64,000 nt of DNA from Symsagittifera roscoffensis (taxonomy: Eukaryota; Xenacoelomorpha; Acoela; Convolutidae): the NCBI RefSeq assembly GCF_963678635.1, contig NC_087065.1:76671786-76735785 (forward strand). Reading direction: 5' to 3'. The first letter of the stretch is position 1. Each line of letters begins with the position of its first letter. Of this stretch, positions 26,997 to 39,284 are shown piece after piece. The notes beneath the pieces are model-generated. The model did no database searches, was not told where the DNA came from, and worked only from the letters and a program-made list of their open reading frames with translations. The translations under genes and the position numbers were made by a program.

Positions 26997-27522
26997 TTTA
27001 TTTTGGAGTAGGAAATTTTTTCTCTCTTTCATTTGCGTTTCTATAAAATCCACAGTTTGGCCGAGTAATTTTGCGTTTTTGATGCGAATAACTTTTCTAA
27101 TCTTGGTTTTTCCAAAAACTATGTCAACTTTTTAATGAAGATGGTGAAAGAAGATGAACAAACTGAGACAGTTTTTCAAAAAAAAATCAATTTTTTTGAG
27201 GGATCTAAAATTGCATTGCCGAGCTCTCCATTACTTCTTCCAAAGACACTACTTTGGTTTTAGGTCAACCATTCAAAAATTAAGGTCGCAAATTGGTCGA
27301 ATTCCTGTGAAAGGGCATCTACCGTCTTCCTGTAATCCGTCCCAACTCATTCCATTAAAAAGTTTGGTTCAAATGATAAATGCTAATTAGAGCAAACTGA
27401 TTCAAAAAAGAACAAAAGGTTTTGTGTGGCAACTAAAGCATGATTAGATTGTCCGCATGATAGCACGTCGGCGGATTTGTCTGTCGGCTAACTCGACAAT
27501 AAAACGATTGAAGTTTGATTTG
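26997..27522 (-). other. Probable 3' UTR of Slo2, candidate poly(A) signal at 26997-27002
   Basis: Downstream of the stop the sequence is AT-rich and non-coding. The first AATAAA I noticed on the gene strand is at 26997-27002, about 520 nt after the stop. It is a candidate only; AATAAA is frequent in AT-rich DNA. Confidence 0.35.
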
Positions 27523-27826
27523 TCATGAATAGTCTACATTTGTGGTGGCTGTTTTAGTACTGCTGGTGCTGACGTCTTCACTTATAGGCGTTAGCCCATT
27601 TGAGCCCGAGCTGGAAACTGCTCGCGCGTCTCTTCTGAAATTATTGACTGGTTGTTGCTGCTGTTGTCTGTTTGGCGAGTTCTGATTGGTGGAATAGTTT
27701 GACGTGTACCGATTGGTTGAATTGTGCAGATCGACGAATGCTTGTGACTGTGAGTTGACCACTTGCTCCTTTTGGGCGGCGAAGACAGAGTCGTCTGTAG
27801 TGAGCAGTTCGGGTCTGATCAGATAG
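27523..27826 (-). CDS. Slo2: Slo2 terminal coding exon
   Basis: 304 nt including the TGA stop. It begins YLIRPELLTTDDS, continuing the DIVYLIR motif of the previous exon. A 90-residue disordered tail follows, rich in Ser, Asn, Gln and Thr with a short Q run (RQQQQQPVN). It ends TTNVDYS. Vertebrate Slack ends in a PDZ-binding ETQL, which is not present. The acceptor is GATTTTCAG. Confidence 0.93.
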
Positions 27827-28197
27827 CTGAAAATCAGACAATGTTGACAACAAAATTAGCAATTAAAAACGCCCCTTTTTTCAAAATAATGACTTGGCTT
27901 GGAAACCGGCCCTTTTTTCAAAATAAAACCCGGGTCGAGATCCGCGGCTCATGTCCAGACTTTCGCAACAATTTTTTGGCATCTCCAGACTTCCGCTACC
28001 TGGTCTTTTTTTCGCGACTTAGTTAATTGAGCTTGTTTTCCTTTAAAATTCAGATTTCTATTCGCTGATATTATTTTCAGCCAATCAAAATAGAGCATTA
28101 TGATCAAACTTCCAAAGGAGAAAAAAGGTTACTTTCGGGCCATATAACAGGAAAAAATTCCAGTTACTCTTTCAGGTTTACTGTGCGAGGATATCAA

Positions 28198-28722
28198 AAC
28201 TGCTCGTATCAGGGCAAAGCGCTGAATGTTTTGACTGCGATGTAATTTCTATGGAGTAATTTAAAATAAGATAATTGATGAAATTTTCAAAAAATACAAA
28301 TTCAAAACTTTTTTTGATATGTTTTTATTTCTGCACGCGCTATGTAGAATTATCTCTGCACGCGCTAAGTAAAGTAAAAAATTCTAAATTTTGCAAATAG
28401 CAAAGCATCAAATAGACCAAAGAGCATGCCTCACTCCAATTTGGAACAACTTTATTACGGATTAAATCTCCGCTTACGCGTTAATAGGACGAAATATATA
28501 ATTTAATTGACCAAATTAGCAATCTTTGAACCCCCACAGCTTTACAAAAAACAATAACTAAAAAAGTAAAATATCTTAATTAATCTGAGCTCAGAACAAC
28601 AGTTCCTTTTGAATGATATAAAAAACATTAAAAGTTGTTGAATAAAAAGTCAAAATTTGTCTGGAGAAAAAAACCACCTCGAGCACAAATATTCCGTTAC
28701 TTTCTTTGAAAGCCGGAACACT
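28198..28722 (+). mobile_element. Hairpin-ended MITE-like element, in Slo2 last intron
   Basis: The same ends (CTCGTATCAGGGCAAAGCGC and CTTTCTTTGAAAGCCGGAAC) and the same CGCTTACGCGTTAATAG core as the 21728 copy. Confidence 0.8.
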
Positions 28723-28739
28723 ATTAGAAATATTAGGCT

Positions 28740-29300
28740 AAACGAAAGTGTTTTTTCAAAGTTGTCTTTTTTCTCGAATTGGGCCAAAATTAGACAAAAA
28801 GTGAGGAGAACAGAAGTTTGTTTAGAATTTTTACCAGAATTATTCTGGAGTAAATTATTTTACAGAATTCGGAACTAAAAACTTACACCAAAAAATTGGG
28901 GATTTTCGTTTTTTAGTTAATCAAACATTACGCTGAAACTATCAACTAATTTATTTTAAAAAATGAAGCTTCTTACACAGCTCAACAAAGTTCTAGAAAG
29001 GTAAAATCTAAAGCGAAAATATTTTTTCATAATTTTTTGGAGATTTTACCTTGCTAGAACTTTGTAGGGCTGTGTAAGAGGCTTTTTTGCATAGTTTTTT
29101 ATAAATTAAATTTGTGGTTTCAGCGCAATCTTTGATTAACTAAAACAAAACAAAATGGCCCAATTTTTGGCGTAAATTTTTGGTTTCGAATTTCGCAAAA
29201 TAAATTATACCATAATAATTCTGGTGAAATTATAAGCAATTTTTGTTCTCTTTTTCGTCTAATTTTAACCCAATTTGAGAAAAACGTGCTTGAAATTTCA
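28740..29300. repeat. Long inverted repeat (~270-bp arms) in the Slo2 last intron
   Basis: The left arm 28740-29009 and right arm 29041-29300 are imperfect reverse complements around a 31-bp loop. The inner arms are GTTCTAGAAAGGTAAAATCT and AGATTTTACCTTGCTAGAAC. Matching continues outward through CCAGAATTATTCTGG / ATAATTCTGG and TTTCTCGAATTGGG / CCCAATTTGAGAAA. The transcript would fold into a long hairpin. Confidence 0.85.
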
Positions 29301-29572
29301 ACATTTGTTCGTTTTGAGCGGATTATTTAAATCAGCGCTGTATTTGCCAGTTTTCAGCAATTTTTGCCTGCAAGTTTTAATTTTTAGGTGAACTTGAAAC
29401 ATACTTTTTGCCAGAAAAAGAAACTTTTTCATGCGAAAAGGGTCTAAAATAGGTCTTTTGCTCTTTAATTTTTTTCGTCTGTTCTTTTTACTTTTTTGCA
29501 ATTCTCTATACTTGATTTACATTCGATGCCCGAAAAGAATACGGCCAACAACTTGGCACTAACTGAACTCAC

Positions 29573-29657
29573 ACAATGTCATCCTTGCGCAGTTTTGTGT
29601 TTGGTTCTGGGTTCACAATGACGAACTTCCGACTACCGCTGTTGTTCTCAGTGGATC
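29573..29657 (-). CDS. Slo2: Slo2 exon: distal RCK2 strand (VNPEPNTKL)
   Basis: 85 nt. It encodes STENNSGSRKFVIVNPEPN, then TKLRKDDI, ending in a split Val codon. It corresponds to the VLINPPPDTRLELSDIV strand that closes RCK2 in vertebrate KCNT. The acceptor is ATTTTAG and the donor TTGT|GTGAGT. Confidence 0.94.
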
Positions 29658-29709
29658 CTAAAATATGCCGACAATAACAAACTAATATTCAAAGCAACTG
29701 CAAATCCTT

Positions 29710-29935
29710 GTGAGTCGCCCAGACACGCGACGGTGAAACGCTGCGGTCTTCTCTTTCAGAAGAAAGGTCACTGGTTCGAGGCTCATCATGATCCGTGCTC
29801 TTAGCCTGCCCAGAAAAAAAGTGAACAAAAAAATTGCATATGTAGTTTTTAACGAGGGGCACAAAGGCGGCTCTTCGCATAAAGCTGATCCAGTTCATGG
29901 GTTGATTATTTCCTTCGTGTATGAATCGTCTTAAA
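29710..29935 (+). mobile_element. tRNA-derived SINE, copy 2 (diverged)
   Basis: A clear B box (GGTTCGAGGCTC) and the shared body (AGGGGCACAA, then GCGGCTCTTCGC) identify it. The head is strongly diverged. It lies in the Slo2 intron just upstream of exon 29657-29573, antisense to the gene. Confidence 0.75.
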
Positions 29936-30197
29936 AATCGTGAAACCTCAGATTCAAAAAACGCATTGCCTGATTATGGGCCCTTTAAGCTCAGTTTGGA
30001 CCTTGAAAAAACCAGCATTGTACTCATTGGATAAATCAAAATATTTCTAAATTTGACCTAATCACTTATGAACTTTTATAATCTGAAAAGACTGCATAGT
30101 AGATCTCAAAATGGCTGGCTTAAAAAATGTTTTGCCATGCTGATTGCAGACTTCGAAAACTGTGCATTTTTATATCACAGAGGAATGTTTTGCTTGC

Positions 30198-30408
30198 CTT
30201 TGGCGTTTGAGTTAGTGTTGTTGTTAATTGCGGGGGGTTGTTGTGGGTTGCACTGTGTGGAGGCGGGGGTTGAGGTAGCTTCTGCTTCCAGTCGGAGCAT
30301 TCTGTCTTTGAGGATCTGTCTGATCTGGGCCTCACACATCAGCTGGTCCTGCAATGAGTCATACTTTTCCTCCATCTTCAGCACATCCACTTCGCTACGC
30401 GCACTCGC
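30198..30408 (-). CDS. Slo2: Slo2 exon: C-terminal coiled-coil segment, GC donor
   Basis: 211 nt. It encodes a predicted charged helix (VDVLKMEEKYDSLQDQL, then IRQILKDRMLRLEAEA), followed by an Asn/Pro/Gln-rich spacer. Leu/Met spacing suggests a coiled coil. The acceptor is CTTGTAG. Without splicing, the frame stops 21 nt after the chosen donor. The only phase-compatible donor that avoids a stop is AAAG|GCAAGC, a GC donor; it rebuilds a Gly codon with the next exon. The nearby GT dinucleotides give a stop or the wrong phase. Confidence 0.82.
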
Positions 30409-30918
30409 CTACAAGTAGAAAAAAAACTCCATCATATTCAGCAGCAAATTTGACCTTCTGACCTCCCAAACTCCATTTATGACCTGTTTTTTTTAATTTG
30501 GCAAAACAGGAAATTAATAGTGTTTGTTATGAGAGCTTGCTAAACCAATTCGGCCCAACTAAAAAATGATCAAAAAATTCACCCCTCTTCGATAAAAATG
30601 CTGGGTAATGGGTATGTAATGATAAGATAACTAAGTTTATGCAACCCTGAAAATAGTTTGCTATTTTATTAAAAATATCACATAGTTAATTTGAAAAATA
30701 AAAATTAAACATCCTATTTATAAAAACAGACTAGCCAGTTGGAAGTTTTAATAGTTTTTAATCTTGTTTGTTAGGGGGTCAGCTACTGACATTTAGATTC
30801 AAATCTTCTTAACTACAAGGATATAACAGATTATTGCGCAAAAAGGACAGATTGTTCCCACCACTGATTCATTGAATAATAAAGAAACAGTTCTTTATTT
30901 TTGGTCGAAACAGTGGTC

Positions 30919-30962
30919 TAACATGATTTTTATATGAACAATAATTATATAAAAATCATGTT
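30919..30962. repeat. Short perfect hairpin in a Slo2 intron
   Basis: AACATGATTTTTATAT and ATATAAAAATCATGTT are inverted around a short loop. Confidence 0.7.
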
Positions 30963-33335
30963 TAGTCTCTTTGCGTAAAATCATTTTAAGCAAATGGCGG
31001 GAAAATGCATGTCGAGATGTTGGTTTTCTTTGGTACTGAAAATGATCCGATCATGAGATTTCAGTAATTTGAAATTATGATGCACGAGCGGATCAACTTG
31101 CTGTTAATGCCGACCAAATTTATTTTCTCAACTTTTTTGCAAACAAAAAATTGAAAAACTGTCCAAAAGTGCGGTTTGTGGGCACTTTTTGAAAGGTTCG
31201 ACCAAAAAATTGCTTTTTTTGGTTTTTTGGCTCTTTTTGGCTCTCTCTTCCCCCTCAAATTTACTATTTTTCGGCGCCAAACGCATAGACGATTTTTATC
31301 ATCGAACAGCCAAAAATTGAGGACATAAAAGAACTCCGAAGCGGGATTCTTTGCATGCTCAGGGGTCGAAAATCTGAAAGAAAAGGATGTACCAGTCCGC
31401 TACCACTATGATGTATCTATAACTTTTCGTAAACAAAGTAGTTCACTTTTAACATAAAGTTGATAGATGAGAAACTTGTGATAATTGGATGATTTTTTAA
31501 GGATAATTTACGTCGCCAAATTGTCTGCAAACTAAATTGATGGTCTGGAATTGATCGTTTACAAAATGAGATCGCTTCTTGTTCTTGATTTTAATAAATA
31601 AGAAAAAAGACTTACGGGACGCGAATTCTATAGAACATTTTATTTGAATTATAACTGTGGACAAAAAATTGAAAAATTGAAATTAATTTGATTCTAAGAA
31701 AACAAAGCACAGTGCTTATTTGTGCGTCTTGTGACATGTTTCTAATCCCTTAAAGAGAGCAATAATTACCTAAAATCAAAACGATTAAGAATACGAAAGA
31801 CGCGCTAGAGATTCATTCAAATATTGCTCACAGACAAAAACATATACGATACAAAAAAGTAATTGACGAGTAATATACGATACGATAAAATGTATTGCCC
31901 ATGATAAAATCGGCTAACTTGAAATAAAGGAATTTTTTTCGTCAAAAATAGAAAAAAGTTCAACCAAAACTTTATTTAGATTTTTATTATTTATTTAGAG
32001 AATAAATATGTTTTCGAAAAAACATCGTAGAACAAGACAGTAACTGAGATATTTTTAATATACACTGTGAATTGTCTCAAAATTTTTTGGATGTGTTCAT
32101 GACCGAACACAAGTGACTAAAACTACGGTTTACTCAAAACTAGAGTCACCAAAAGTTTGATCGTCTGGCATTTACAATGCATTGGAAACGAACTGCATTG
32201 GGTAAGAGTTAGTTTCACAAATCATATACTGAAAACATCAAACTTTAAAATTTTGGCAACAATTTTCAAAGATGTATATTTTTAACATTAGAAATTTCAA
32301 ATTATCCGACGTTCATCAAGGCATATATAAATATGCCATGCAAAAGGAATAGAAATTTCTAGAGTTTTTGAAAAAAGGTATCCAGAAAAACGGAAAAAAA
32401 TCCAATTTTTGTGTATCTAGGACTACGTTATGCAAACAAACATTAAAAGTTACATGCAAAACTTTTTTCAAAGATTACAAAATTCGATTTGCGGTTAAGA
32501 AAAAATTTGAAGCAACTTCAATTTTTGTTGCCGCCATCGAAAAAAGCTAGTCATACAATTTTAATATATGAAAATTGTATAATAACCATTTTTCTCCAAA
32601 AAAAGAAACCTAGTTTTTTTTTATCACCAGACTGTTTTATTTGGTTCTAATAGCCTCAGAAATTAGTTCAAATGTTTTTTCAAAGATTTTTGAAATAGTT
32701 TGAAAGTTATATGATTAGCATTTTTCCATACATTTGTTGTATGGAATTGTATGATAAGCGTTTTCGGTTTGTGGAGGTCGACCCGTGTACTCTGTTTCAG
32801 TCATTTGAACAATTCTTTCGTTTTAATTTCTCACCTGAGGACCCTAATTCTATTTGGCATATTGCTTAACTAAAATCATCAAATTGTGAATTACCTCGTA
32901 ACATTTATACTTAAAGGCTAATAAACTGATTTAGATGTAGCTTTTTAAGCATTAGCAACTCCAAGTTGAACCGTATTGGGTCTAAAGCTCATGCTTGGTG
33001 ACTTCACAGATGTCAAAATTCCTAAATGATGAAACTTATTTGCGGATATTGAAAAACTTGTATGCAGGGTCTGAAAATAATGAATTGCTAAACATATGTT
33101 GACTTGAAGTTTTTTGTAACATAAATCACATTTTTTTCTTAAAAACAGTAAATTTAAGCGTTTTATCTATTCAATTGTAATGAGAACAAGATTGGTCATA
33201 TCAGTACGAGGATCTGAATATTCCGACTACCCTTTAAGGTCTGCAAAATAGTTTTCAGTTTTGAAAATTTGTTGGAATTTTCAAAATGATATCGGATAAC
33301 AAGTGGAATCTAATTAACAATCTCTCCCCCAATAT

Positions 33336-33385
33336 GGTATCTACTATAGTATCTACTGTATAGTATCTACTGAAGAATCTCCACC
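33336..33385. repeat. TAGTATCTACTG microrepeat
   Basis: Three imperfect copies of a 12-16 bp unit in the large Slo2 intron 30409-37051. Confidence 0.6.
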
Positions 33386-36300
33386 CAATAAATTAAAACA
33401 GTTAACTAGCACTAGTGCTTATATTGAGAATTAGAATTTCGATCCATTCATTTAATCTACTTGACAATCTCTCCCTATCTTGAAAAGTTGAGTTTCATCG
33501 TCAGCTCTTAAGTTTTCCCGCCAAACACTATGTTTAAACAAAGTACATTAATTATCGTTTGGTTAAAAGCGAAGAAAATGGAAAAAAGAGCGCAAAACAG
33601 GCAAAGCAAAGTGAAAAAAGGAAAGTATTAAAAGTACACCTTGAAGAAAAATTGTTGAGACGAAGAGTATACCATTCTCGCATCTGCTCCGCGACCTCTT
33701 GTATTTTTACTAACACTAAAGCATGAAAATAGCTTCTGATTTCGACAGCCTGATTTTTAGATTGAAAATTTCCGCACCCAAATATTTTAGATTGAACTCC
33801 TAATATTGGATTTAGCTTTTAGTTTTAGAGAACAGTGATGAAATTTCTATAAAAACGATAATCATTCAAAACGATTTTTTCTGAAGTCCATTTAAGCTTT
33901 TCTAGAAACAAAACAGTGTAAAACAGGTTAAGTAGGTAAAATCTGAGCACCATGTTAGTTTAAACGAATTATCAACCTCAGAATCAGCAGTTTAATTTCA
34001 AAAAAACGGTCAAAAACGGATAGTTTTTGAGGAAGGTCAGAAAGTTTAAAAATTAATCAAAATGTCAAAAAATGGACTTGTTTGAGGCCGTAAAGTTCTT
34101 CTCTACTAAATTTAGGGAAAAACCGCTGGAGAAGGGGACATCACCATTTTTTATTGTTTTGGGTGAAATTTTTTTCTCAGATTTGAGCAGATTTGATTAA
34201 TATTTGAGAAATTGAAATAATTCAAATTAAATAGGCCAAAAACTCCCGTACTGAATTTTTGATGGTAGTAGAGCGTGAGTCAAAAATAAAAGTGATTAGC
34301 AAAATATGCAGAAACATAGAAGAGTAGACGATTTTTCCATTGGCATCTTTTTTGTGAAAATTGGGTAGCAGTTTTTGAGAAAAGTTGAAAATTCTGCGAA
34401 AAGTGCAAAAAGTTTTCGAAGTGTCGCGACAAAAAAAAACGAAAAACCACAAATCCCATACATTTTCATAAGCAATGTTTCTTTCAAACAGAATCTAACA
34501 CTTGCCACAAATAAAGCAGCAACATAAAACATTTCAATGAATATGCTTAAATATGATTGAATTGAAATAGACAAAAGTGCCACCAAATAAGCATTTTTAT
34601 TTGAAACTTAGGTTAGAAAAAAGTCTTTGTAATAATACACTACGCTTTGCTTGGGTTAACACCAAATGGCGCAGAGACATTTCACTCACAGACCTTTCAG
34701 CTACTTTCAAACTCAGACAATTCAGCCAAAGACATTTCGACCAAATTAGATTAAAGAGAGTAGATCATACAATTATTTAGAATTTTTCTAATTTGACTAA
34801 AGTCAGAACGTGGTCAACTCTAATATAAAAAAAGTGTGATAAAAAACAACCATTTTCAAACATCAAAGCAAATTTGATATATGAAGATTTGAAGACTTGC
34901 ACATTAAAGTTGCAAAATTTAAGTTTTTCGGTATATGATGACCTCGATCATAGTTGCTTTTCGCAGGAGTTTTTCATGAGCCATGAATCCTTGCGTTTTG
35001 ATTTTCTGATAGTATACCATGAGTCTTTCTATATCGATTTTGGCATTTTTTTGCTCATCCTTAAAAGGTGTGATGAGCTGGGGGAGGTATGGGTGTTATG
35101 TGGCAAAGCTACCATTCCATGCCTCCAATGCATTATTTATACGAGATTCTGCGAGCATAAAATGAAAAAAACTTGTTTATTCTTTGAAACTGGCCCACTT
35201 GGCAATTTTAAAACCCTCAACGTTAAAAAAAATTAATCAAAAGTGAAATTGTTTTTAATATGAGCTCAGGAATAAATAAAATTCCGTTGAAAATTGAGTA
35301 GTAAAAAATCTATTGTCGTCTTACAAAATGGCACCGAGCAGAATTAATCCAATGAATTTCTTGTCTGAGCAAGGATATCCGGTCTCAAAATTTATTACAA
35401 ATTGAAATGAAGAAAACTTGCTGGTCCGAGCAAGGAAAAGTCAGTTCTATCGCTTTGCAAATGATATTTTCTGTGGGTAAAACAAATATTTTGATGCCGG
35501 CTCGGCTCGAAAAATTTTAGGCCAGCGTTTCAGGGTGCAAAACAACGATTCGCAACAAACGAAAGTTCGCAATGCGAACTTGTAATAAGCGACAACTCGC
35601 AAATAGGTTTAATATCTCTTATATTTTCAAATATCGAACAAAACAATCTAGACTAGCAGCAAACACTGATCCACGCGAGTTATTGCACTGAGTTTTTTTA
35701 ATCTTGTTAGGAATATATTTTGTAATAGGAAGAGGGTTGAAGCTATTAACAAAATGCATACTCTATTTCAAAAAATGATAAGCTGCAAGGATGTAGTTTG
35801 ATTTTGCGAAAACAAACCTGTTTCTTGTATAGTTCAGGCGAAACTCTAGGGTTCATTTTCGGTTGCTAAACAAAATGGTGCGTCTATTAAACATAGAGCA
35901 AACGAGAATATAAAGCATAGCAGGTCATACAAAAGCTAAAATGAGAGATCTAATTTACTTAAAAAGTGTCTAAGAATTGAACAGCTGTTATGTATGTGCA
36001 AGTTAGTTTAATGCAAAAAAGTAGCAATGCTAAAATAACGAAACACCAGCTCAGCAAACCGGCCAAACATCCGCAAATTTCTTTGGTTGCAGTGTTGTGA
36101 GTTAACACCAGAAAAATTTCAAAAACTCATTGGACGATAGCATCAAATTTTAACTTTTTTTTTTTGTAAAATTCAAACTTTCTGAAATTGGCTAATAAAT
36201 TTAATATACTTTTTGTACACCCTCTTTGCTCAAAAACAATCAACGGACCAAGTTAAAAAGAGTCCATACCCCCTCCACATTGGTTTAACGGAGAGCATTA

Positions 36301-37051
36301 TATATTAGCTTTAACTTCGGATTTTTCCGCCAAAAATCACAATCGAGGATTTTACACGCAGCGCTCAGCAATTTAATCCAATTTGAACCTTGAGGAGGAT
36401 GGTGCTAACTTCATCTATTTTCTTGCGGGGGGGGGGGAGGGGTCGGGGATCAGAATCATTTTTTATGAATACATACAAGGGGTCAATTAAAATTTTTTGA
36501 ATTATTTCAGAAATAATTTCAGTTCCTCCTTCCGTTTTAATAACTGAGGTCGGTTTGCTTTTTATGCGCGATTACAAAAAAGTGCAGTCTACTTGAAATC
36601 TACTTGTCTAATGTATTGTTTTGCGATAATCAGTTTGTGATCATGAGGGGGGGGGGGGGGAGGGGGTGCGACTCACATTGAGAAGGGTAAAAAGGGGAGA
36701 CGTGGAGGGGGAGCCAAATGCAAAGTTGAAGCAACTTTTTGCCTCTTTTTCCTCTAGTTCGGCTACTTCGATTGCGTCGGCCTCCTATTTCGCGAAATAT
36801 CACGTCAAAAAATGTTTAAAATAAATAAAAGACTGAATTCGAAATGACCAGCCCAATACACGAGCTGTCCTGCATTATCGACTTTTATTTCACATTCGCA
36901 TATAGTTGGAACTAATTCAATGTAAATTAAAAATACACAAGCCAGGTCGAAGTTTTGGTTGTACCTTGTGGCCTGCATTTGTCCAGAAATCATTCAGTAA
37001 AAGAAGTTTCATGCAAGGCCTTTTGAGGAATTGTGTGGTGCACAGACTTAC

Positions 37052-37192
37052 GGGATCTGTGGGAAGACTGCGGTATATTCCAATGGGGATCTCGAAGTGT
37101 TTCTCAATCATCTCCTGGTAGTACTCCGAGAATGTCTTAGAAGAACAGATGTCACCCCCTTTACACTCCTCCTCGCTCTCGCCCACCACACG
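37052..37192 (-). CDS. Slo2: Slo2 exon: RCK2 (EIPIGIYR)
   Basis: 141 nt, 47 codons, phase 0 at both ends. It encodes a hydrophilic stretch (VVGESEEECKGGDICSSK) and then FSEYYQEMIEKHFEIPIGIYR. The last seven residues are invariant in the family. The acceptor is TTTTCAG and the donor CCC|GTAAGT. The hydrophilic stretch replaces the sequence ending WIRTYGRLFQKL in vertebrates and looks lineage-specific. Confidence 0.93.
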
Positions 37193-37607
37193 CTGAAAAC
37201 CAAACAAATACATCTAGAATCTTATCAAAAACTCATACTTTTTTAACATGCTTTGATAGGAGTGAGAAGGGGAGATCAGATGGCGTGTAGATATTGTAAA
37301 GCTGCATAGGTGGGTGGAGACTCATAGTAAGAAGAAGTGGCCGGGAATTGGACGCGCCTCGAAGAACTCGACATCTTCGCCAAACAAACTTTTCTCAACT
37401 TTTTTTTACTTGGCACCTTTTCACGACACCCATTGAAACTGCGTAAAGCAACTACTTCTGCAGAATTTTTTTTAGCGGAACTCAATATGAAATTCTTAAC
37501 AAACGCGTTTTTCTGAGAGCGATTGCCAGTTTTCATGAAAAAATCCATTATATCCTTCCTAAAATATAACTTTAATCAAATGAACAGCAAAATTCAGTTG
37601 AGCTTAC

Positions 37608-37905
37608 GAAAATGAGTGTTCCAGATCCGGCATTCTGTTTGAGTCCAATGAGCAAATAGACCACTGATATGATGTAAGGTTTCACATAGCTCTGATACAA
37701 CAAAGTGTCCAACATACTAGTGCTAATTGCAGACCCCGACACGAAAGCAGGCCTGAACAGATCTTGGTCTTGAGGAGTGGCTTCCAGGGCCTTCTTCTGG
37801 GAGAAGGAGAGATTCTTGGGTGCATTCTGGCTGTAGTGGATACCGAGGAACCGCATATTTGCAGGGTATGTGAGCTCTGTTATTATTTCCAGATCCGGGA
37901 ACATC
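37608..37905 (-). CDS. Slo2: Slo2 exon: RCK2 (ITELT ... SMLDTLLYQS)
   Basis: 298 nt, the largest internal exon here. It encodes MFPDLEIITELTYPANMRF, an intermediate stretch, then FVSGSAISTSMLDTLLYQS, YVKPYIISVVYLLIGL and GSGTLIF. In Slo2 these are the TELTHPSNMRF, SMLDTLLYQSFVKDY and LLLGL..TPGSG segments near the RCK2 assembly interface. The acceptor is CTTGTAG and the donor TTC|GTAAGC. Confidence 0.96.
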
Positions 37906-39136
37906 CTACAAGAAAAAAGTAAACTAATGGACATCTCATGTTAACTTAAAATTCATTTTGCAATGTCCAGAAAAATTATCTTTATTTTGTACAACGCAGT
38001 GTATTTCCTTTCATGTTTTTCATAGAAAATGTTGGTTTTCAATCAATTTTTTTTGGCATGATTATTTTAATGAAAATTCGGTTGGTCTTTGAAGCCAAAA
38101 TGCTGTAACGAATTGATTCTTCTATTAGATGACCTTGGGCTGATCTGACTGAACTAAAATGGAATTACAGACTGGAGGAGGGTCTATGAGACGAATGGTC
38201 TAATTACAAAATGAAAATCGCTTATGTAGTCTGGCTGATACATGTTACGCGCTTGTCGGTTCTGAGACCGGGACTGTATGAACAAGAATGTATACGGTTT
38301 AAAGGTATGAATGCATTTTAAAAAAATCGATTAAATATGAATTATTGGACTTCCTTTATTCTGCTAAAATTTTGTATGTTTAGTTGCCATATTACACATC
38401 TTGTTTTTCCTGTAAGCAACTTTCATTGCAAGTGTTGTTCTTTGTAGGTCCAGGGAGGTGGACTTGAAATATTTTTTTTTTCGGCTCAACAGGTGTCTGC
38501 TCAAAGATTGTCGGCTTAGTTGCCACATCACTGATTTTTCTTTTCTTGTGCTGTAGGTAACTGCCCTTGTAGTCGAAAGTGCAAGTGTTGCTCATTCTAA
38601 TCTCAGGTTGGAACTTAAAACTGTAAAAAAAAGTTCTGAAATTATGTTTTTTTTTTCTGCTCAGTTTCTGCTCAAAGATTGCCGGCTTTGTTTCCTCTTC
38701 GTAAATTTTGTTCCGTTGCTAATTTATTACCCACTTTTCTTGCATCTTAGCCTAGAATGGATTTCTATCAAGACATTCGAAAATTTCTTTTTTGGTAGGC
38801 CTAGCTTTTCATGATTTTTATGATGTTTTTTATGATTGCGTTTAATCGCAAGTGGTTCGAAGATCCGCTTTGCCTGTGTCAAAAATTTTAGGCATAGTTG
38901 CACTGGATCAATTTGTAATTATAAACGTGCCAGGCGATTGCTGGCGCGGAGCGCCATTGTGCTTAAAGCCCGCCCACCGCCAGATCACTGTGATGAAACT
39001 TTCATGATCATAAATTTTATTCCACTAATTTTGTTTTAGCGCTTTGCTCTTTGATGCGTTCTGCACTGAGATGTGTTCTGCTCTTAGACCATTCTGCCTG
39101 ATGCTCCGACAGACACTTGACAAACTGACTACTGAC
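37906..39136 (-). other. Slo2 intron with an unexplained 67-codon open frame
   Basis: A minus-strand frame at 38392-38595 (MSNTCTFDYKGSYLQHKKRK at its start) has four cysteines and a basic patch. Part of its DNA (CTGCTCAAAGATTG) is repeated about 170 bp away, near 38670. I recognise no family, and flanking splice sites that would add it to Slo2 are not evident. It may be chance or a retrocopy fragment. Confidence 0.25.
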
Positions 39137-39284
39137 CTTGAGAGGAAGTAGACGTTGACGACACTGCCACTGTCGGCCATGTATGACTCCTCGGCCCATT
39201 TGCTGCTCTCCTTGTCCACAATGACCAGAGTCTCCGCCTGGGTCACTCCCGCCCGGATCAGATCATTCAACACATCCAGTCTAC
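39137..39284 (-). CDS. Slo2: Slo2 exon: RCK2 (VVDKES)
   Basis: 148 nt. It encodes RLDVLNDLIRAGVTQAETL, then VIVDKESSKWAEESYMAD and VVNVYFLS. This is the highly conserved VVDKEST..AEEDYMAD..T.VNV segment of Slo2. The acceptor is TGTCCAG and the donor CAAG|GTCAGT. It is joined to the previous exon through a split Gly codon and to the next through a split Arg codon. Confidence 0.95.

Larger units (their letters stand above)
30409..37051 (-). other. Large Slo2 intron (6.6 kb)
   Basis: Bounded by the CCC|GTAAGT donor and CTTGTAG acceptor. It holds a perfect short hairpin, a worn hairpin-family end near 33190, hAT-MITE debris near 31130-31300, a GGACCAAG-type MITE near 36243 and a G-run near 36647. 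No coding exon could be placed in it; the reading frame joins across it in phase 0. Confidence 0.6.

Noticed and set aside
30120-30418. Plus-strand 116-codon frame at 30.1-30.4 kb
   Set aside because: It is antisense to the confident minus-strand exon 30408-30198, which has splice sites and correct phase.
34874-35236. Plus-strand 120-codon frame in the large Slo2 intron
   Set aside because: Phe/Leu-rich, no family signature, antisense within an intron; compatible with chance.
36647-36663. G-run as quadruplex regulatory site
   Set aside because: Simple homopolymer runs of this kind recur at many MITE ends here; no gene-linked position supports a function.
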